This document shows, in pieces, positions 1 through 9,408 of a stretch of 64,000 bases of DNA. Source of the stretch: Gammaproteobacteria bacterium (GTDB taxonomy: Bacteria; Pseudomonadota; Gammaproteobacteria; Burkholderiales; Rhodocyclaceae). The notes under the pieces are model-generated. The model made no database searches. It was given only the letters and a program-made list of their open reading frames with translations, and was not told the origin of the DNA. The position numbers and the translations under genes were made by a program. The first letter of the stretch is position 1. Each line of letters opens with the position of its first letter. The stretch covers positions 51,606 through 115,605 of the forward strand of contig JAHJEO010000019.1 in the NCBI GenBank assembly GCA_018825305.1. The letters are read 5' to 3'.

Positions 1-1
1 T

Positions 2-1180
2 GTGGTCATGCTGGTGCGCGTAATGGACGGCACCGTACGAGCCAAGGACAAGATCCTGCTGATGTCGACGGGCTCCACGCACCTGTGCGAACAGGTCGGC
101 GTGTTTACGCCCAAGTCGCTGACGCGCAGCGAGTTGCGGGCAGGGGAGGTCGGCTTCATCATCTCCGGCATCAAGGAACTCGACGCCGCCAAGGTCGGCG
201 ACACGGTGACCACCGCCGACCGGCGTGCCGTCGCGCCGCTGGCGGGCTTCAAGGAAATCAAGCCACAGGTCTTTGCCGGCCTCTACCCGATCGAAGCCAA
301 TCAGTACGACGCCTTGCGCGATTCGCTGGAAAAGCTGCATCTCAACGATGCCTCCCTGCAATACGAGCCGGAAGTCTCGCAGGCGCTCGGCTTCGGTTTC
401 CGTTGCGGTTTTCTCGGCCTGCTGCACATGGAAATCGTGCAGGAACGGCTGGAGCGTGAATTCGACCAGGATCTGATCACCACGGCACCGACGGTGGTCT
501 ACGAGGTACTGATGCGCGATGGTACGGTGATCCAGGTGGAGAATCCATCCAAACTGCCCGAATTGCAGAAGGTGGAGGAGATTCGCGAGCCGATCATCAC
601 CACCAAGATATTCGTGCCGCAGGACTACCTCGGTGCGGTCATCACGCTGTGCGAGAGCAAACGCGGCTCTCAGGTGAATATGGCCTACCACGGCCGCCAG
701 GTCCAGCTCACTTACGAGATGCCGATGGCGGAAGTGGTGATGGATTTCTTCGACAAGCTCAAGTCGGTTTCGCGCGGATACGCCTCGCTCGATTACGAGT
801 TCAAGGAGTACCGCGCCGCCGATGTGGTCCGGCTGGACGTGCTGATCAACAGCGAGAAGGTCGATGCCCTGGCAGTGATCGTCCATCGCGCCAATGCACC
901 GTATCGGGGCCGCGAACTGGCGGCCAAGATGCGCGAGTTGATTCCCCGCCAGATGTATGACGTCGCCATCCAGGCTGCTATCGGTTCGACCATCGTCGCC
1001 CGCGAAAACGTCAAGGCCATGCGCAAGGACGTTCTCGCCAAGTGCTATGGTGGCGACATCTCGCGCAAGAAGAAACTGCTGGAAAAGCAGAAGGCAGGCA
1101 AGAAGCGCATGAAACAGGTCGGACGCGTTGAAATACCGCAGGACGCGTTCCTCGCCGTGCTGCGAGTCGGCGACAAGTAA
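2..1180 (+). CDS. lepA: Elongation factor 4 (LepA), C-terminal part
   Basis: This is the C-terminal part (about 392 residues) of the ribosomal back-translocase GTPase EF4/LepA. The family is usually about 600 residues, so the G domain lies before the window and position 2 is only the first in-frame codon. The part shown holds domain II onward and the LepA-specific C-terminal domain, with the Lys-rich stretch [17 protein letters not shown] followed by [15 protein letters not shown], which is diagnostic against EF-G. The stop lies 9 bases before lepB, the usual proteobacterial lepA-lepB operon. Identification is from recognisable family sequence. Confidence 0.96.
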   Translation: MVMLVRVMDGTVRAKDKILLMSTGSTHLCEQVGVFTPKSLTRSELRAGEVGFIISGIKELDAAKVGDTVTTADRRAVAPLAGFKEIKPQVFAGLYPIEANQYDALRDSLEKLHLNDASLQYEPEVSQALGFGFRCGFLGLLHMEIVQERLEREFDQDLITTAPTVVYEVLMRDGTVIQVENPSKLPELQKVEEIREPIITTKIFVPQDYLGAVITLCESKRGSQVNMAYHGRQVQLTYEMPMAEVVMDFFDKLKSVSRGYASLDYEFKEYRAADVVRLDVLINSEKVDALAVIVHRANAPYRGRELAAKMRELIPRQMYDVAIQAAIGSTIVARENVKAMRKDVLAKCYGGDISRKKKLLEKQKAGKKRMKQVGRVEIPQDAFLAVLRVGDK

Positions 1181-1189
1181 GGATATCCA

Positions 1190-1978
1190 GTGAATTTCGC
1201 ACTCATCCTGTTCGTGCTGACCATCGCCACCGGTACGCTCTGGCTGCTCGATTACTTCGTCTTTCGCAAGAAGCGTGCTGCGGATGCCAGGGAGCCGTGG
1301 TGGGTCGAGTACGGCGCCAGTTTCTTCCCGGTAATCCTGATTGTCTTTTTCCTCCGTTCGTTCCTGGTCGAGCCATTCAAGATTCCGTCGGGTTCGATGA
1401 TTCCGACCCTGCTTGCCGGCGACTTCATCCTCGTCAATAAGTACACCTATGGCATTCGTCTGCCGGTGCTCAACAAGAAAATCGTCGAGATGAATTCCCC
1501 GCAACGGGGCGATGTGGTGGTGTTTCGTTATCCGGTCGATCCGTCGCTCGACTACATCAAGCGCATCGTCGGGCTGCCCGGCGACAAGGTGGCCTACCAG
1601 AACAAACGGCTGACCATCAACGGCCAACCGGTGCCTGTGAAGCGTAGCGATGACTACCTCGACAAGGAACGGTTCTTCTACACACCACGTTACATCGAGC
1701 AACTGGGTGACCTTAGTCACGACATCCTGATCGAGGATGGAGCACCGTCATTCATCTCGCATGCGCTGTCGTTCCCCTTGCGCGACAAATGTATCTACAA
1801 TAGCGAGGGGGTTACTTGCGAAGTACCGCAGGGACACTACTTCGCCATGGGCGACAACCGCGACAATTCGCAGGACAGCCGTGTCTGGGGCTTCGTTCCG
1901 GACGAAAATCTGGTCGGCAAGGCCTTCTTCATCTGGTTCAACTTTGGCGATCTCAAGCGGATCGGCTCGTTCAAATAG
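1190..1978 (+). CDS. lepB: Signal peptidase I
   Basis: Inner-membrane serine protease that removes signal peptides from exported proteins. The 262-residue protein has two N-terminal membrane segments (about 3-25 and 43-60). It then carries box B, PSGSM, with the catalytic serine at residue 69, the general-base lysine at 124 in YIKRIVGLPGD, and the C-terminal MGDNRDNSQDSR box. The GTG start at 1190 is preceded by AAGGA at good spacing and follows lepA by 9 bases, so the two are probably cotranscribed. Length fits the family. Confidence 0.97.
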   Translation: MNFALILFVLTIATGTLWLLDYFVFRKKRAADAREPWWVEYGASFFPVILIVFFLRSFLVEPFKIPSGSMIPTLLAGDFILVNKYTYGIRLPVLNKKIVEMNSPQRGDVVVFRYPVDPSLDYIKRIVGLPGDKVAYQNKRLTINGQPVPVKRSDDYLDKERFFYTPRYIEQLGDLSHDILIEDGAPSFISHALSFPLRDKCIYNSEGVTCEVPQGHYFAMGDNRDNSQDSRVWGFVPDENLVGKAFFIWFNFGDLKRIGSFK

Positions 1979-1986
1979 GGGGCAGC

Positions 1987-2343
1987 ATGAATAAGCAACG
2001 TGGAGTCACTCTCTCCGGCTTGTTGGTCGGTGTCGTCATCGTGATCGCGGTTGCCCTGCTTGGCATGAAGGTGGCGCCTTCGGTGATGGAGTACTACAAG
2101 ATCGTATCGGCCATCAAGTCCGTGGCACAGGACAGCAGCCTGAAGAGCGCAACAGTTGGCGAAATTCGTGCAGCCTTCGGCAAACATCAGGAAATTGGCT
2201 ATTTCACCAAGATCGGTCCGACCGATATCGAGGTGACCAAGGAAGGCGGCGAACTCGTCGTCGCTTTCGCCTACCAGGACAAAATTCCGTTGTTCGCCAA
2301 CGTCAGTCTGGTAATCGACTACGAGGCAAGTTCGCTCAAGTGA
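1987..2343 (+). CDS. DUF4845 family membrane protein
   Basis: Small 118-residue protein of the DUF4845 family, which occurs between lepB and rnc in many beta- and gammaproteobacteria. Its function is unknown to me. The N-terminus reads [11 protein letters not shown] followed by a hydrophobic segment (about residues 8-28), resembling a prepilin-like type III leader and single membrane anchor. The rest is a small soluble alpha/beta domain. I chose the ATG at 1987 because it follows a GGGGGCAGC ribosome-binding region just after lepB; the open frame extends upstream only inside lepB. Its stop overlaps the GTG start of rnc by four bases, indicating translational coupling. Confidence 0.85.
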   Translation: MNKQRGVTLSGLLVGVVIVIAVALLGMKVAPSVMEYYKIVSAIKSVAQDSSLKSATVGEIRAAFGKHQEIGYFTKIGPTDIEVTKEGGELVVAFAYQDKIPLFANVSLVIDYEASSLK

Positions 2344-3020
2344 GCCAGACCCAGATGGGTCGCCTCGAAGCGACCCTGGGCCACCAATTCGGCAATGCCG
2401 GCCTGCTACGTCAGGCGCTGACTCATCGCAGCCACAGTTCGCCCAACAACGAGCGCCTTGAATTTCTCGGCGACGCGGTGCTCAATTGCGTAGTGGCGTC
2501 GCTGCTCTATCAGCGCTTCACCGCTTTGCGCGAGGGCGACCTTTCGCGACAGCGTGCCAATCTGGTACGTCAGGAGGCGCTGGCAGGCATTGCCCAGCGC
2601 ATGGCGCTCGGCGACCATCTACTACTGGGCGAAGGTGAATTGAAGAGCGGCGGATTCCGGCGGCCGTCCATTCTGGCCGATGCCCTTGAAGCCATCATCG
2701 GTGCGATCTACCTTGATGCGGGATTTGATGTCGCCTTCGAAGTAATCGAACGGCTGCTACAACCGCTGCTCGATCAACTCGACCCACGCGACTCCGGCAA
2801 GGACCCAAAGACCGAACTGCAGGAGTTGCTGCAGGCGCAAAGGCAGCCGTTACCGCAATACGAGCTACAGGCAACCCGCGGCGATGCCCATGCGCAGGAA
2901 TTCGAGATCGAGTGCGTGATTGCCTCGCTCGCCCTGCGCACACTGGGTAGCGGCGGCAGCCGCCGTGCCGCCGAGCAGGCGGCCGCGCGCGAAGCCCTGA
3001 ATCGGCTGAAGGGAAGTTAG
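2340..3020 (+). CDS. rnc: Ribonuclease III
   Basis: Double-strand-specific endoribonuclease that processes rRNA precursors and structured mRNAs. The 226-residue protein carries the RNase III signature [13 protein letters not shown] (about residues 37-49, with metal-site Glu41 and Asp45). A second acidic cluster lies in [19 protein letters not shown]-terminal double-stranded-RNA-binding domain begins near [11 protein letters not shown]. Start is GTG, overlapping the preceding stop as GTGA. The rnc-era pair is a very widely conserved operon. Confidence 0.97.
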   Translation: MSQTQMGRLEATLGHQFGNAGLLRQALTHRSHSSPNNERLEFLGDAVLNCVVASLLYQRFTALREGDLSRQRANLVRQEALAGIAQRMALGDHLLLGEGELKSGGFRRPSILADALEAIIGAIYLDAGFDVAFEVIERLLQPLLDQLDPRDSGKDPKTELQELLQAQRQPLPQYELQATRGDAHAQEFEIECVIASLALRTLGSGGSRRAAEQAAAREALNRLKGS

Positions 3021-3027
3021 CCAAGAC

Positions 3028-3930
3028 ATGACAGGCGACACGATGGACTCCGGATTCCGCTGCGGCACACTGGCCGTCATCGGCCGTCCCAATGTGGGGA
3101 AGTCGACCCTGACCAATCGTCTGGTCGGCGCCAAGGTCAGCATTACCTCGAAGAAGGCACAGACGACGCGGCATCGCATTCACGGCATCCTGACCACGGA
3201 TGCGTGCCAGTACATTTTTGTCGATACACCGGGCTTCCAGACGACGCATCGCAATGCCCTCAATCGCATCATGAACCGCAGCGTCACGCAGGCGCTGGCC
3301 GATGTCGACGTCGTCCTCTTCGTTATCGAGGCAGGCCGCTGGGGCGCGGGCGAGACTGAGATTGTCAGGCTGCTGCCGCCGGATCGCCAGGTGCTGCTGG
3401 TCATCAACAAGATCGACCGCCTCGCCGACAAGGCTCTGCTGCTACCCTTCATCGACCGAGTCAGTCGCGAACATGCCTTCGCCGAGATTCTGCCACTCAG
3501 TGCCGAAAAGGGGCAGGGCACAGCCGAGTTATTGACGACAGCGGCGAAATATCTGCCGGAATCACCGCCATTCTTCGACGCCGACGACATTACCGACCGC
3601 TCGGAGCGCTTTCTTGCGGCCGAACTGCTGCGCGAAAAATTGTTTCGGAATCTTGGCGAGGAGCTGCCTTACGGCCTCACCGTCGAAATCGAGAAATTTG
3701 AGGAGGAGGGGGCGCTGCGGCGGATTTTTGCCGCCATCGTCGTCGACCGCGAAGGCTACAAGGCCATCGTTATCGGCAAGAACGGCGAGCGGCTCAAGCG
3801 CATCTCCAGCGATGCCCGTACCGACATGGAGCGGCTGTTCGGCGGCAAGGTCTGGCTCGAAACCTGGGTCAAGGTCAAGGGTGGCTGGGCCGATGACGAG
3901 CGTGCGCTGAAATCCCTGGGTTACGAATGA
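3028..3930 (+). CDS. era: GTPase Era
   Basis: Essential GTPase that binds 16S rRNA and assists 30S subunit maturation. The 300-residue protein has the P-loop GRPNVGKST (residues 19-27), the DTPG G3 motif and the NKID G4 motif. The C-terminal KH RNA-binding domain includes VIGKNGERLKRIS. An alternative ATG lies 15 bases downstream at 3043; 3028 is preferred because GGGAAG lies 11 bases upstream. Its stop overlaps the recO start as ATGA. Confidence 0.97.
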   Translation: MTGDTMDSGFRCGTLAVIGRPNVGKSTLTNRLVGAKVSITSKKAQTTRHRIHGILTTDACQYIFVDTPGFQTTHRNALNRIMNRSVTQALADVDVVLFVIEAGRWGAGETEIVRLLPPDRQVLLVINKIDRLADKALLLPFIDRVSREHAFAEILPLSAEKGQGTAELLTTAAKYLPESPPFFDADDITDRSERFLAAELLREKLFRNLGEELPYGLTVEIEKFEEEGALRRIFAAIVVDREGYKAIVIGKNGERLKRISSDARTDMERLFGGKVWLETWVKVKGGWADDERALKSLGYE

Positions 3931-4643
3931 ACGGCAAGCAAAGGGTCGACGGAGCTGCAGCCTTTCTGCTCCACGCCTACCCATACAGTGAAACCAGCCT
4001 CATCATCGACGTTTTTGCACGCGACTTCGGGCGTCTGGCCCTGCTGGCGCGTGGCGCTCGGCGGCCGCGTTCAGCGTTGCGGGGCGTCCTGCTAGCTTTT
4101 CAGCCACTCGAACTGGGCTGGCACGGTGCCGGCGAGGTCAAGACTCTGGCCAAGGCCGAATGGCAGGGCGGACTACCGTTGCCGACGGGAAAGAGCCTGC
4201 TGCTTGGCTACTACCTCAACGAGCTGCTTCTCAAATTGCTGCCGCGCGAGGATGCCCACCCGGGATTGTTCGACGCCTACGCGGCGACGCTGGACAATCT
4301 CTCGACGAACGCCGAGGCCGCGGAGTTACGCCGTTTCGAAACATCGCTGCTGCGTGAGCTGGGCTACGGCCTGAGCCTGGAACGCGACGCCGTCAGCGGC
4401 CAGTCGGTGCTTCCCGAAGGGCGCTACACCTATCAGATAGAGCGCGGCGCGGTGGCCGTGACCGATGATCGCGAAGGCAGCGCGTATCGAGGCAAGACTC
4501 TGCTCGACATCGCCGCCAACGACTACAGCGACCCGCGCACGGCATCCGAAAGCAAACAACTGATGCGACAATTGTTTGGCCACTATCTCGGTGGTCAGGC
4601 GTTGCAGTCGCGCCGTGTTTTCATGGAGTTACAGGAATTGTGA
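3927..4643 (+). CDS. recO: DNA repair protein RecO
   Basis: Recombination mediator that works with RecR to load RecA on SSB-coated single-stranded DNA. The 238-residue product has the typical N-terminal OB-fold start ([18 protein letters not shown]) and a helical C-terminal domain rich in Leu and Arg. Length and operon position after era match the family. It overlaps era by four bases and pdxJ by four bases, so expression is probably coupled to both. Confidence 0.94.
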   Translation: MNGKQRVDGAAAFLLHAYPYSETSLIIDVFARDFGRLALLARGARRPRSALRGVLLAFQPLELGWHGAGEVKTLAKAEWQGGLPLPTGKSLLLGYYLNELLLKLLPREDAHPGLFDAYAATLDNLSTNAEAAELRRFETSLLRELGYGLSLERDAVSGQSVLPEGRYTYQIERGAVAVTDDREGSAYRGKTLLDIAANDYSDPRTASESKQLMRQLFGHYLGGQALQSRRVFMELQEL

Positions 4644-5368
4644 TTGAACTTGGCGTAAACATCGACCACGTGGCCACGTTGCGGCAGGCGCGCGGCACCT
4701 CCTATCCCGACCCGGTCAGGGCCGCGCTGCTGGCCGAGCGGGCAGGGGCCGACGCGATCACCCTGCATCTGCGTGAAGATCGCCGCCACATCCAGGACCG
4801 CGATGTCGAACTTCTGCGCCAGCAACTGGTGACCCGCATGAATCTCGAATGCGCCGTCACCGGTGAGATGCTCGACATCGCCTGCCGCATCCGTCCGCAA
4901 GATGCCTGTCTCGTGCCGGAAAAACGTGAAGAACTGACGACCGAAGGCGGGCTCGACGTGGCCGGTGGCTTCGATCGTGTGCGCGAGGCAACACAACGGC
5001 TGGCAGCGGCGGGAGTCCGTGTTTCCCTGTTCATCGATCCGGACCCGGTACAGATCACGGCCGCCGGGGAAGCGGGCGCCCCGGTCATCGAGATACATAC
5101 CGGCCGCTATGCCGACTTGTCGGGTGCCGCGGCGGACGAAGAACTCGAACGCATTCGGGCAGCAGTCGAACTCGGTACGCGCATCGGCCTGAAGGTCAAT
5201 GCCGGCCATGGCCTGCATTTCGGCAATGTGGGCCCCATCGCCGCAATGCCGGCGATCGCCGAACTCAACATCGGCCATGCGCTTGTCGCCGAGGCGATCT
5301 TCATGGGCTGGGAGAACGCCGTACGCGAAATGAAGCGCCTGATGCTGGAAGCGCGGCAACGCGCTTGA
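4640..5368 (+). CDS. pdxJ: Pyridoxine 5'-phosphate synthase
   Basis: Condenses 1-deoxy-D-xylulose 5-phosphate with 3-amino-2-oxopropyl phosphate in the DXP-dependent vitamin B6 pathway. The 242-residue TIM-barrel protein starts with the family signature [18 protein letters not shown]. It contains [12 protein letters not shown] and the C-terminal phosphate-binding segment [10 protein letters not shown]. The GTG start overlaps the recO stop (GTGA). recO-pdxJ-acpS is a standard proteobacterial order. Confidence 0.97.
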   Translation: MIELGVNIDHVATLRQARGTSYPDPVRAALLAERAGADAITLHLREDRRHIQDRDVELLRQQLVTRMNLECAVTGEMLDIACRIRPQDACLVPEKREELTTEGGLDVAGGFDRVREATQRLAAAGVRVSLFIDPDPVQITAAGEAGAPVIEIHTGRYADLSGAAADEELERIRAAVELGTRIGLKVNAGHGLHFGNVGPIAAMPAIAELNIGHALVAEAIFMGWENAVREMKRLMLEARQRA

Positions 5369-5381
5369 TGGCCTCACCAAG

Positions 5382-5759
5382 ATGATTTTCGGCATCGGCA
5401 CCGACATCGTCACCGTGGCACGCATGAAGAGCCTGTGGGACCGCCATGGCGAGCGAGCGCTGGAAAAGATTCTGGCACCGGGCGAACTGGAAGCCTGCCG
5501 CGCAGCACCAGACACCGCACGCTTTCTGGCCAAGCGGTTCGCCGCCAAAGAGGCGTTCGGCAAGGCTTGCGGCACGGGAATTCGTACGCCGGTGTTGTTG
5601 CCCAATATCGAGATATCGCATGACAACGCCGGCAAACCTGGCTTCGGCTTCCGGCCGCCGCTGGATGCGTGGGTGGACGAGCACGGCCTGACGGCACACC
5701 TGTCAATCAGCGACGAGGCCGATTCCGCCGTCGCTTTCGTGATACTGGAGCAACGATGA
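5382..5759 (+). CDS. acpS: Holo-[acyl-carrier-protein] synthase
   Basis: Transfers 4'-phosphopantetheine from CoA to apo-ACP. The 125-residue length is typical of the AcpS trimer type. The Mg-binding Asp8 lies in GIGTDIV and the second metal ligand in KRFAAKEAFGKA. It starts 13 bases after pdxJ, and its TGA overlaps the nagZ ATG (ATGA). Confidence 0.96.
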   Translation: MIFGIGTDIVTVARMKSLWDRHGERALEKILAPGELEACRAAPDTARFLAKRFAAKEAFGKACGTGIRTPVLLPNIEISHDNAGKPGFGFRPPLDAWVDEHGLTAHLSISDEADSAVAFVILEQR

Positions 5760-6793
5760 CATCCCTCGGACCGCTGATGATCGACATTGCCGGCACGGCG
5801 CTGACCGATCTTGACCGTCACCGCATGACCGATCCGCGGATCGGCGGGGTAATCCTGTTCACGCGCAATTACGAGTCGCCCGCGCAACTGCAGGCGCTGT
5901 GCGAGGAAATCCACGCCGTGCGCTCACCACGGCTGCTGATCGCGGTCGACCATGAAGGTGGCCGCGTGCAGCGTTTCCGCGAAGGATTTTCCTTGCTGCC
6001 CGCGATGCGAGCACTGGGTGCATGGTGGCACAAGACACCCGCCGCCGCCGTCGAATCGGCGCGTTCCATCGGCTTTCTGCTGGCCGCCGAACTGCGTTCG
6101 CGCGGAGTCGACCTTTCCTTCACTCCCGTGCTCGACCTCGACTGGGGTCCAAGCGGCGTAATCGGCGACCGTGCTTTTCATCGCGATCCGGCAGCGGTCA
6201 TCGGACTCGCTGGAGGCCTCATTGCCGGCATGCGCGATGCCGGCATGGCCTGCTGCGGAAAACACTTCCCCGGCCATGGCTGGGTGGCGGCCGATTCGCA
6301 TGTCGCCATTCCCGTGGACGACCGGACACTGGATCAGATGGCGCCCGACCTCGAACCGTACCGCCGGCTCAAACTCGACGCCGTGATGCCGGCACACGTC
6401 ATCTACCCGAAGATCGATGCGCGGCCGGCCGGTTTCTCGCCGCTCTGGATAGCCAAGCTGCGGCAGGAGTTCGGCTTCGACGGCGTGATCTTCAGCGACG
6501 ACCTGTCGATGGAAGGCGCCAGTTTCGCTGGCAGCATCGTCGAACGAGTCGAGGCGGCGGCGAATGCCGGCGTTGACATGCTGCTGGTCTGCAATGCGCC
6601 GGACAAGGTCGGCGAGGTGCTGGAACGCTGGCATCCGCTACCCGATCCGGGGCGTGCGGCACGCATCGCGCGACTGCTGCCGACAAAGCCGGCCATGGCC
6701 TGGGCCGACCTTCACGATGACATCACCTGCCGGGCCGGGCATCAAGTCATTGCGCGGCTTGCCGGGGTTATGCCGCAACCCGGACTTGCTTGA
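5756..6793 (+). CDS. nagZ: Beta-N-acetylhexosaminidase NagZ
   Basis: Cytoplasmic family 3 glycoside hydrolase that removes GlcNAc from anhydromuropeptides in cell-wall recycling. The 345-residue protein carries the NagZ signature KHFPGHG (mobile loop with the catalytic His) and the nucleophile region FSDDLSM. VDHEGGRVQRF lies near the N-terminus. The frame is open further upstream, but ATG 5756, overlapping the acpS stop, gives the family N-terminus (PLMIDIAG). It is the last gene of the lepA-nagZ run; a bidirectional terminator lies about 90 bases downstream. Confidence 0.95.
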   Translation: MTSLGPLMIDIAGTALTDLDRHRMTDPRIGGVILFTRNYESPAQLQALCEEIHAVRSPRLLIAVDHEGGRVQRFREGFSLLPAMRALGAWWHKTPAAAVESARSIGFLLAAELRSRGVDLSFTPVLDLDWGPSGVIGDRAFHRDPAAVIGLAGGLIAGMRDAGMACCGKHFPGHGWVAADSHVAIPVDDRTLDQMAPDLEPYRRLKLDAVMPAHVIYPKIDARPAGFSPLWIAKLRQEFGFDGVIFSDDLSMEGASFAGSIVERVEAAANAGVDMLLVCNAPDKVGEVLERWHPLPDPGRAARIARLLPTKPAMAWADLHDDITCRAGHQVIARLAGVMPQPGLA

Positions 6794-6884
6794 ATAGAAC
6801 ATGCGCAGCACCGGGCAAGCGATTGGGACAAGTGCGGTGATGCGGACGCTGCTGCTCAGACGAAACCGGCTGGAGATCGCGACT

Positions 6885-6917
6885 TAAATAAAAAAGGGCA
6901 GCCGCGGCTGCCCTTTT
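6885..6917. terminator. Bidirectional intrinsic terminator between nagZ and efp
   Basis: A perfect 18-base palindrome, GGGCAGCCGCGGCTGCCC (6896-6913), is flanked by an A-rich tract on the left (6885-6895) and TTTT on the right. It can end nagZ transcripts on the plus strand and efp transcripts on the minus strand, since the two genes converge here. Confidence 0.85.
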
Positions 6918-6935
6918 CGCACACGACCTGAAGGC

Positions 6936-7493
6936 TTATTTGACGCGGTTCTTGTACTCACCGGTGCGAGTATCGATCTCGATCTTGTCGCCGATGGCGA
7001 CGAAGATCGGCACTGGCAACTCGAAACCGGTGGTGATCTTGGCCGGCTTCATCACCTTGCCCGAGGTATCGCCCTTGACGGCCGGCTCGGTGTAGATCAC
7101 TTCGCGCACCACGCTGTTGGGCATCTCGACTGAAATCGCCTTGCCTTCGTAGAACACCACCTCGACCGGCATGCCGTCTTCGATATAGCTGATGGCGTCG
7201 CCCATATTCTCGCCCTCGACCTCGTACTGGTTGTACTCGGTATCCATGAAGACGTACATGGGATCGGCGAAGTAGGAATAGGTGCATTCCTTGCGCTCCG
7301 GTACGACTTGATCGAACTTGTCGTCGGCTTTGTAGATTCCTTCGGAGTTTGTTCCGGTGAGCAGGTTCTTGAACTTCATCTTGACCACGGCGGAAGTTCG
7401 GCCGGACTTGGTGTATTCGGCCTTCTGAATCACCTGCGGATCGTTGCCGATCATGATGACGTTGCCGACGCGGAGTTCCTGTGCGGTTTTCAT
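6936..7493 (-). CDS. efp: Elongation factor P (arginine-32, EarP-type)
   Basis: Translation factor that rescues ribosomes stalled at consecutive prolines. The 185-residue protein has the three-domain EF-P length. The tip of domain I reads TKSGRTS, placing Arg at residue 32 where E. coli-type EF-P has Lys34. Arg32 is the residue rhamnosylated by EarP in the beta/Pseudomonas-type system, and earP is the next gene upstream on the same strand. The pair is therefore internally consistent. The gap to earP is 157 bases, so efp may also have its own promoter. Confidence 0.97.
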   Translation of the reverse strand: MKTAQELRVGNVIMIGNDPQVIQKAEYTKSGRTSAVVKMKFKNLLTGTNSEGIYKADDKFDQVVPERKECTYSYFADPMYVFMDTEYNQYEVEGENMGDAISYIEDGMPVEVVFYEGKAISVEMPNSVVREVIYTEPAVKGDTSGKVMKPAKITTGFELPVPIFVAIGDKIEIDTRTGEYKNRVK

Positions 7494-7650
7494 GGTGTGT
7501 TGGACTCGATTCCCCCAAGGGGGCGAATTTGAAAACCGCGCATTGTATTCGAGTTTCGCAGAACCTAGGGAAACTGCGCTATCAGGGTTTGGCGAAGAAT
7601 ACCAACCGGGCCTTTGCCATGGCGAGGGCAGTCATTCGATGAAATTCGTC

Positions 7651-8757
7651 TCAATTCGTCGCCATCGCATCTTTGCGCGACGGCTTGTTCAGTGCTTCCC
7701 TAGCCAGGTTTCCAGCCAGATCGCCAATGCTGCGCATCTGCCGTGCCCAGGCCGGGCCATGGGGCGCCAGGGCCGGCAATGCGGCACGGAAGGCCGGCCA
7801 GGCAGCGGCAACATCGCCTTTGCCGTTCCATGCGCGCCAGAAGTCCGTCAAGGCGACTGCGGTCGTTTCGTCAAGCCCTTCCGAGTACAGATTGAGGAAG
7901 GCTTCGAGCTTGCCGTGATGGACGTCGTCGGCCTGTGGATATATCTGCCAGACGAAGGGGCGCTCGGCCCACTGGGCGCGAACAAAGGAGTCCTCGCCGC
8001 GAACGAAGTTCAGATCGCAGGCAGAGAGAGAGGAATCGTAATTCGCTTGTGGCACGAAGGGCAGGGCACGAAGCGACAACGCGCCACGCTCGGCCAGCGC
8101 CCCGGCGGGAAAGGGAGCACCGAGCCAGTTCGCCACCCGGCGGCGTGGCAGGCCATCGGCCACGCAACATTCCAGCGGCTCGCTGCCGGCGGCCCAAGCA
8201 TCGAGCAGGCCGGGCAGGGCAGGGTTGTCGTAGCAGAACAGGGACACGGTGAGCGGCCCCGAAAAAGTCGGCGCTGGCGGCACGGCGAGATTACGCTCTC
8301 GAATCAGGCCGCCGGTCCCCGACGCAAAACCCGGAAAGAAGAAATGCTTGCTCAGCGGTAGGCGGGGATGCGGCGAGGCGAGGCCGTGGCAGCCCGCTAC
8401 CCAGTCTTCGGCCGAAAGATATTCGAGGTTGATCCACACCGGCTGCCTTGGCTGTTCCGCCATTGCCGCGACATAAGCGGGCGGCAATTCGCAGGCAAAA
8501 GCTTCGATCACTATCTGCGCTGGCGTCACGACCGGGAAGGGTGCCGACCAGATCCTGATTTCCACGCCATCGACCGATTGCCGTTCGAGCGCCTGATCGA
8601 TGCCGGGTCGCAACAGTGCCAGCGGGGCGGTATCGTCGATCCAAAGTCGCACGCGCCAGCCATGCTCAACCGTCAGCTGGCGTGCAAGCCGCCAGCTGAC
8701 GCCGGCATCGCCGAGGTTGTCGACCACGGCGCAGAATATGTCGCAGGAAGGGTTCAT
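7651..8757 (-). CDS. earP: EF-P arginine-32 rhamnosyltransferase EarP
   Basis: Glycosyltransferase that inverts dTDP-beta-L-rhamnose onto Arg32 of EF-P. The 368-residue protein starts with CDIFCAVVDNLGDAGVSWRL, with the two N-terminal aspartates at 13 and 17 as in characterised EarP proteins. ATG 8757 is chosen because the longer open frame runs into the divergent glycosylase gene. Around residues 158-165 the protein reads AVPPAPTF, which is a copy of the dispersed 24-base DNA element (8263-8286) read as codons. It is divergent from the downstream-facing glycosylase with a 30-base gap. Confidence 0.93.
   Translation of the reverse strand: MNPSCDIFCAVVDNLGDAGVSWRLARQLTVEHGWRVRLWIDDTAPLALLRPGIDQALERQSVDGVEIRIWSAPFPVVTPAQIVIEAFACELPPAYVAAMAEQPRQPVWINLEYLSAEDWVAGCHGLASPHPRLPLSKHFFFPGFASGTGGLIRERNLAVPPAPTFSGPLTVSLFCYDNPALPGLLDAWAAGSEPLECCVADGLPRRRVANWLGAPFPAGALAERGALSLRALPFVPQANYDSSLSACDLNFVRGEDSFVRAQWAERPFVWQIYPQADDVHHGKLEAFLNLYSEGLDETTAVALTDFWRAWNGKGDVAAAWPAFRAALPALAPHGPAWARQMRSIGDLAGNLAREALNKPSRKDAMATN
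8263..8286 (-). repeat. Dispersed 24-base element, copy A (in earP)
   Basis: Exact match to GCCGT + 3 variable bases (GCC) + GCCAGCGCCGACTTTT on the minus strand. It lies sense in earP and is read as AVPPAPTF. Confidence 0.9.
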
Positions 8758-8787
8758 GGCACGCTCAACCTCCATTATCCTAGCCAA

Positions 8788-9408
8788 ATGCTTGAAAAAT
8801 GCACCGTGTGCCCACGTCTGGCTGGATTTCTGGCCGAAATCCGCGGCGCCAATCCCGGCTATTTCGCCCGTCCCGTCCCGCCGTTTGGTGACACGAACGC
8901 GCGGCTGCTTATAGTGGGCCTCGCTCCGGGCATGCATGGCGCGAACCGTACCGGCCGGCCCTTCACTGGCGACTATGCCGGCATCCTGCTGTACGAGACG
9001 CTGCATCGCTTCGGCTTTGGCTCGCAGCCGGTGTCGGAGGCGGCCGACGACAACCTCGTGTTGCGCGACTGCCGCATCACCAACGCCGTGAAGTGCCTGC
9101 CGCCGGCGAACAAGCCGGAGCCTGCCGAGATCCGCGCCTGCAATCGCTTCCTCAGCAGCGAACTGGCCGATTCGCCGGACGTTCGGGTGATCCTCGCGCT
9201 CGGCCTCGTGGCGCACAAGGCGGTACTGATGGCAGTGGGGCTGAAACAGGGCGCACTGCCTTTCGGCCACGGAGCACGTCATGTCCTGCCGGACGGTAGG
9301 ATACTGATCGATTCCTACCATTGCAGCCGCTACAACACGCAGACGCGCCGCCTTACCAGCGCCGGCTTTCACGATGTCTTCCGATCCATCCGCGCCGAAC
9401 TCGACTGA
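8788..9408 (+). CDS. Uracil-DNA glycosylase, family 5-like (UdgB)
   Basis: 206-residue member of the uracil-DNA glycosylase superfamily, closest by motif to the family 5 (UDGb) type: GLAPGMHGANRTGRPFTGDYAG is the family active-site segment and IDSYHCSRYNTQT is the C-terminal motif. CTVCPRL near the N-terminus and further cysteines (NAVKCLPP) suggest an iron-sulfur cluster as in family 4/5 enzymes; this is inference. ATG 8788 lies just before the first cysteine motif. The 3' end overlaps uvrC by 35 bases, which ties a base-excision and a nucleotide-excision repair gene together. Confidence 0.88.
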   Translation: MLEKCTVCPRLAGFLAEIRGANPGYFARPVPPFGDTNARLLIVGLAPGMHGANRTGRPFTGDYAGILLYETLHRFGFGSQPVSEAADDNLVLRDCRITNAVKCLPPANKPEPAEIRACNRFLSSELADSPDVRVILALGLVAHKAVLMAVGLKQGALPFGHGARHVLPDGRILIDSYHCSRYNTQTRRLTSAGFHDVFRSIRAELD

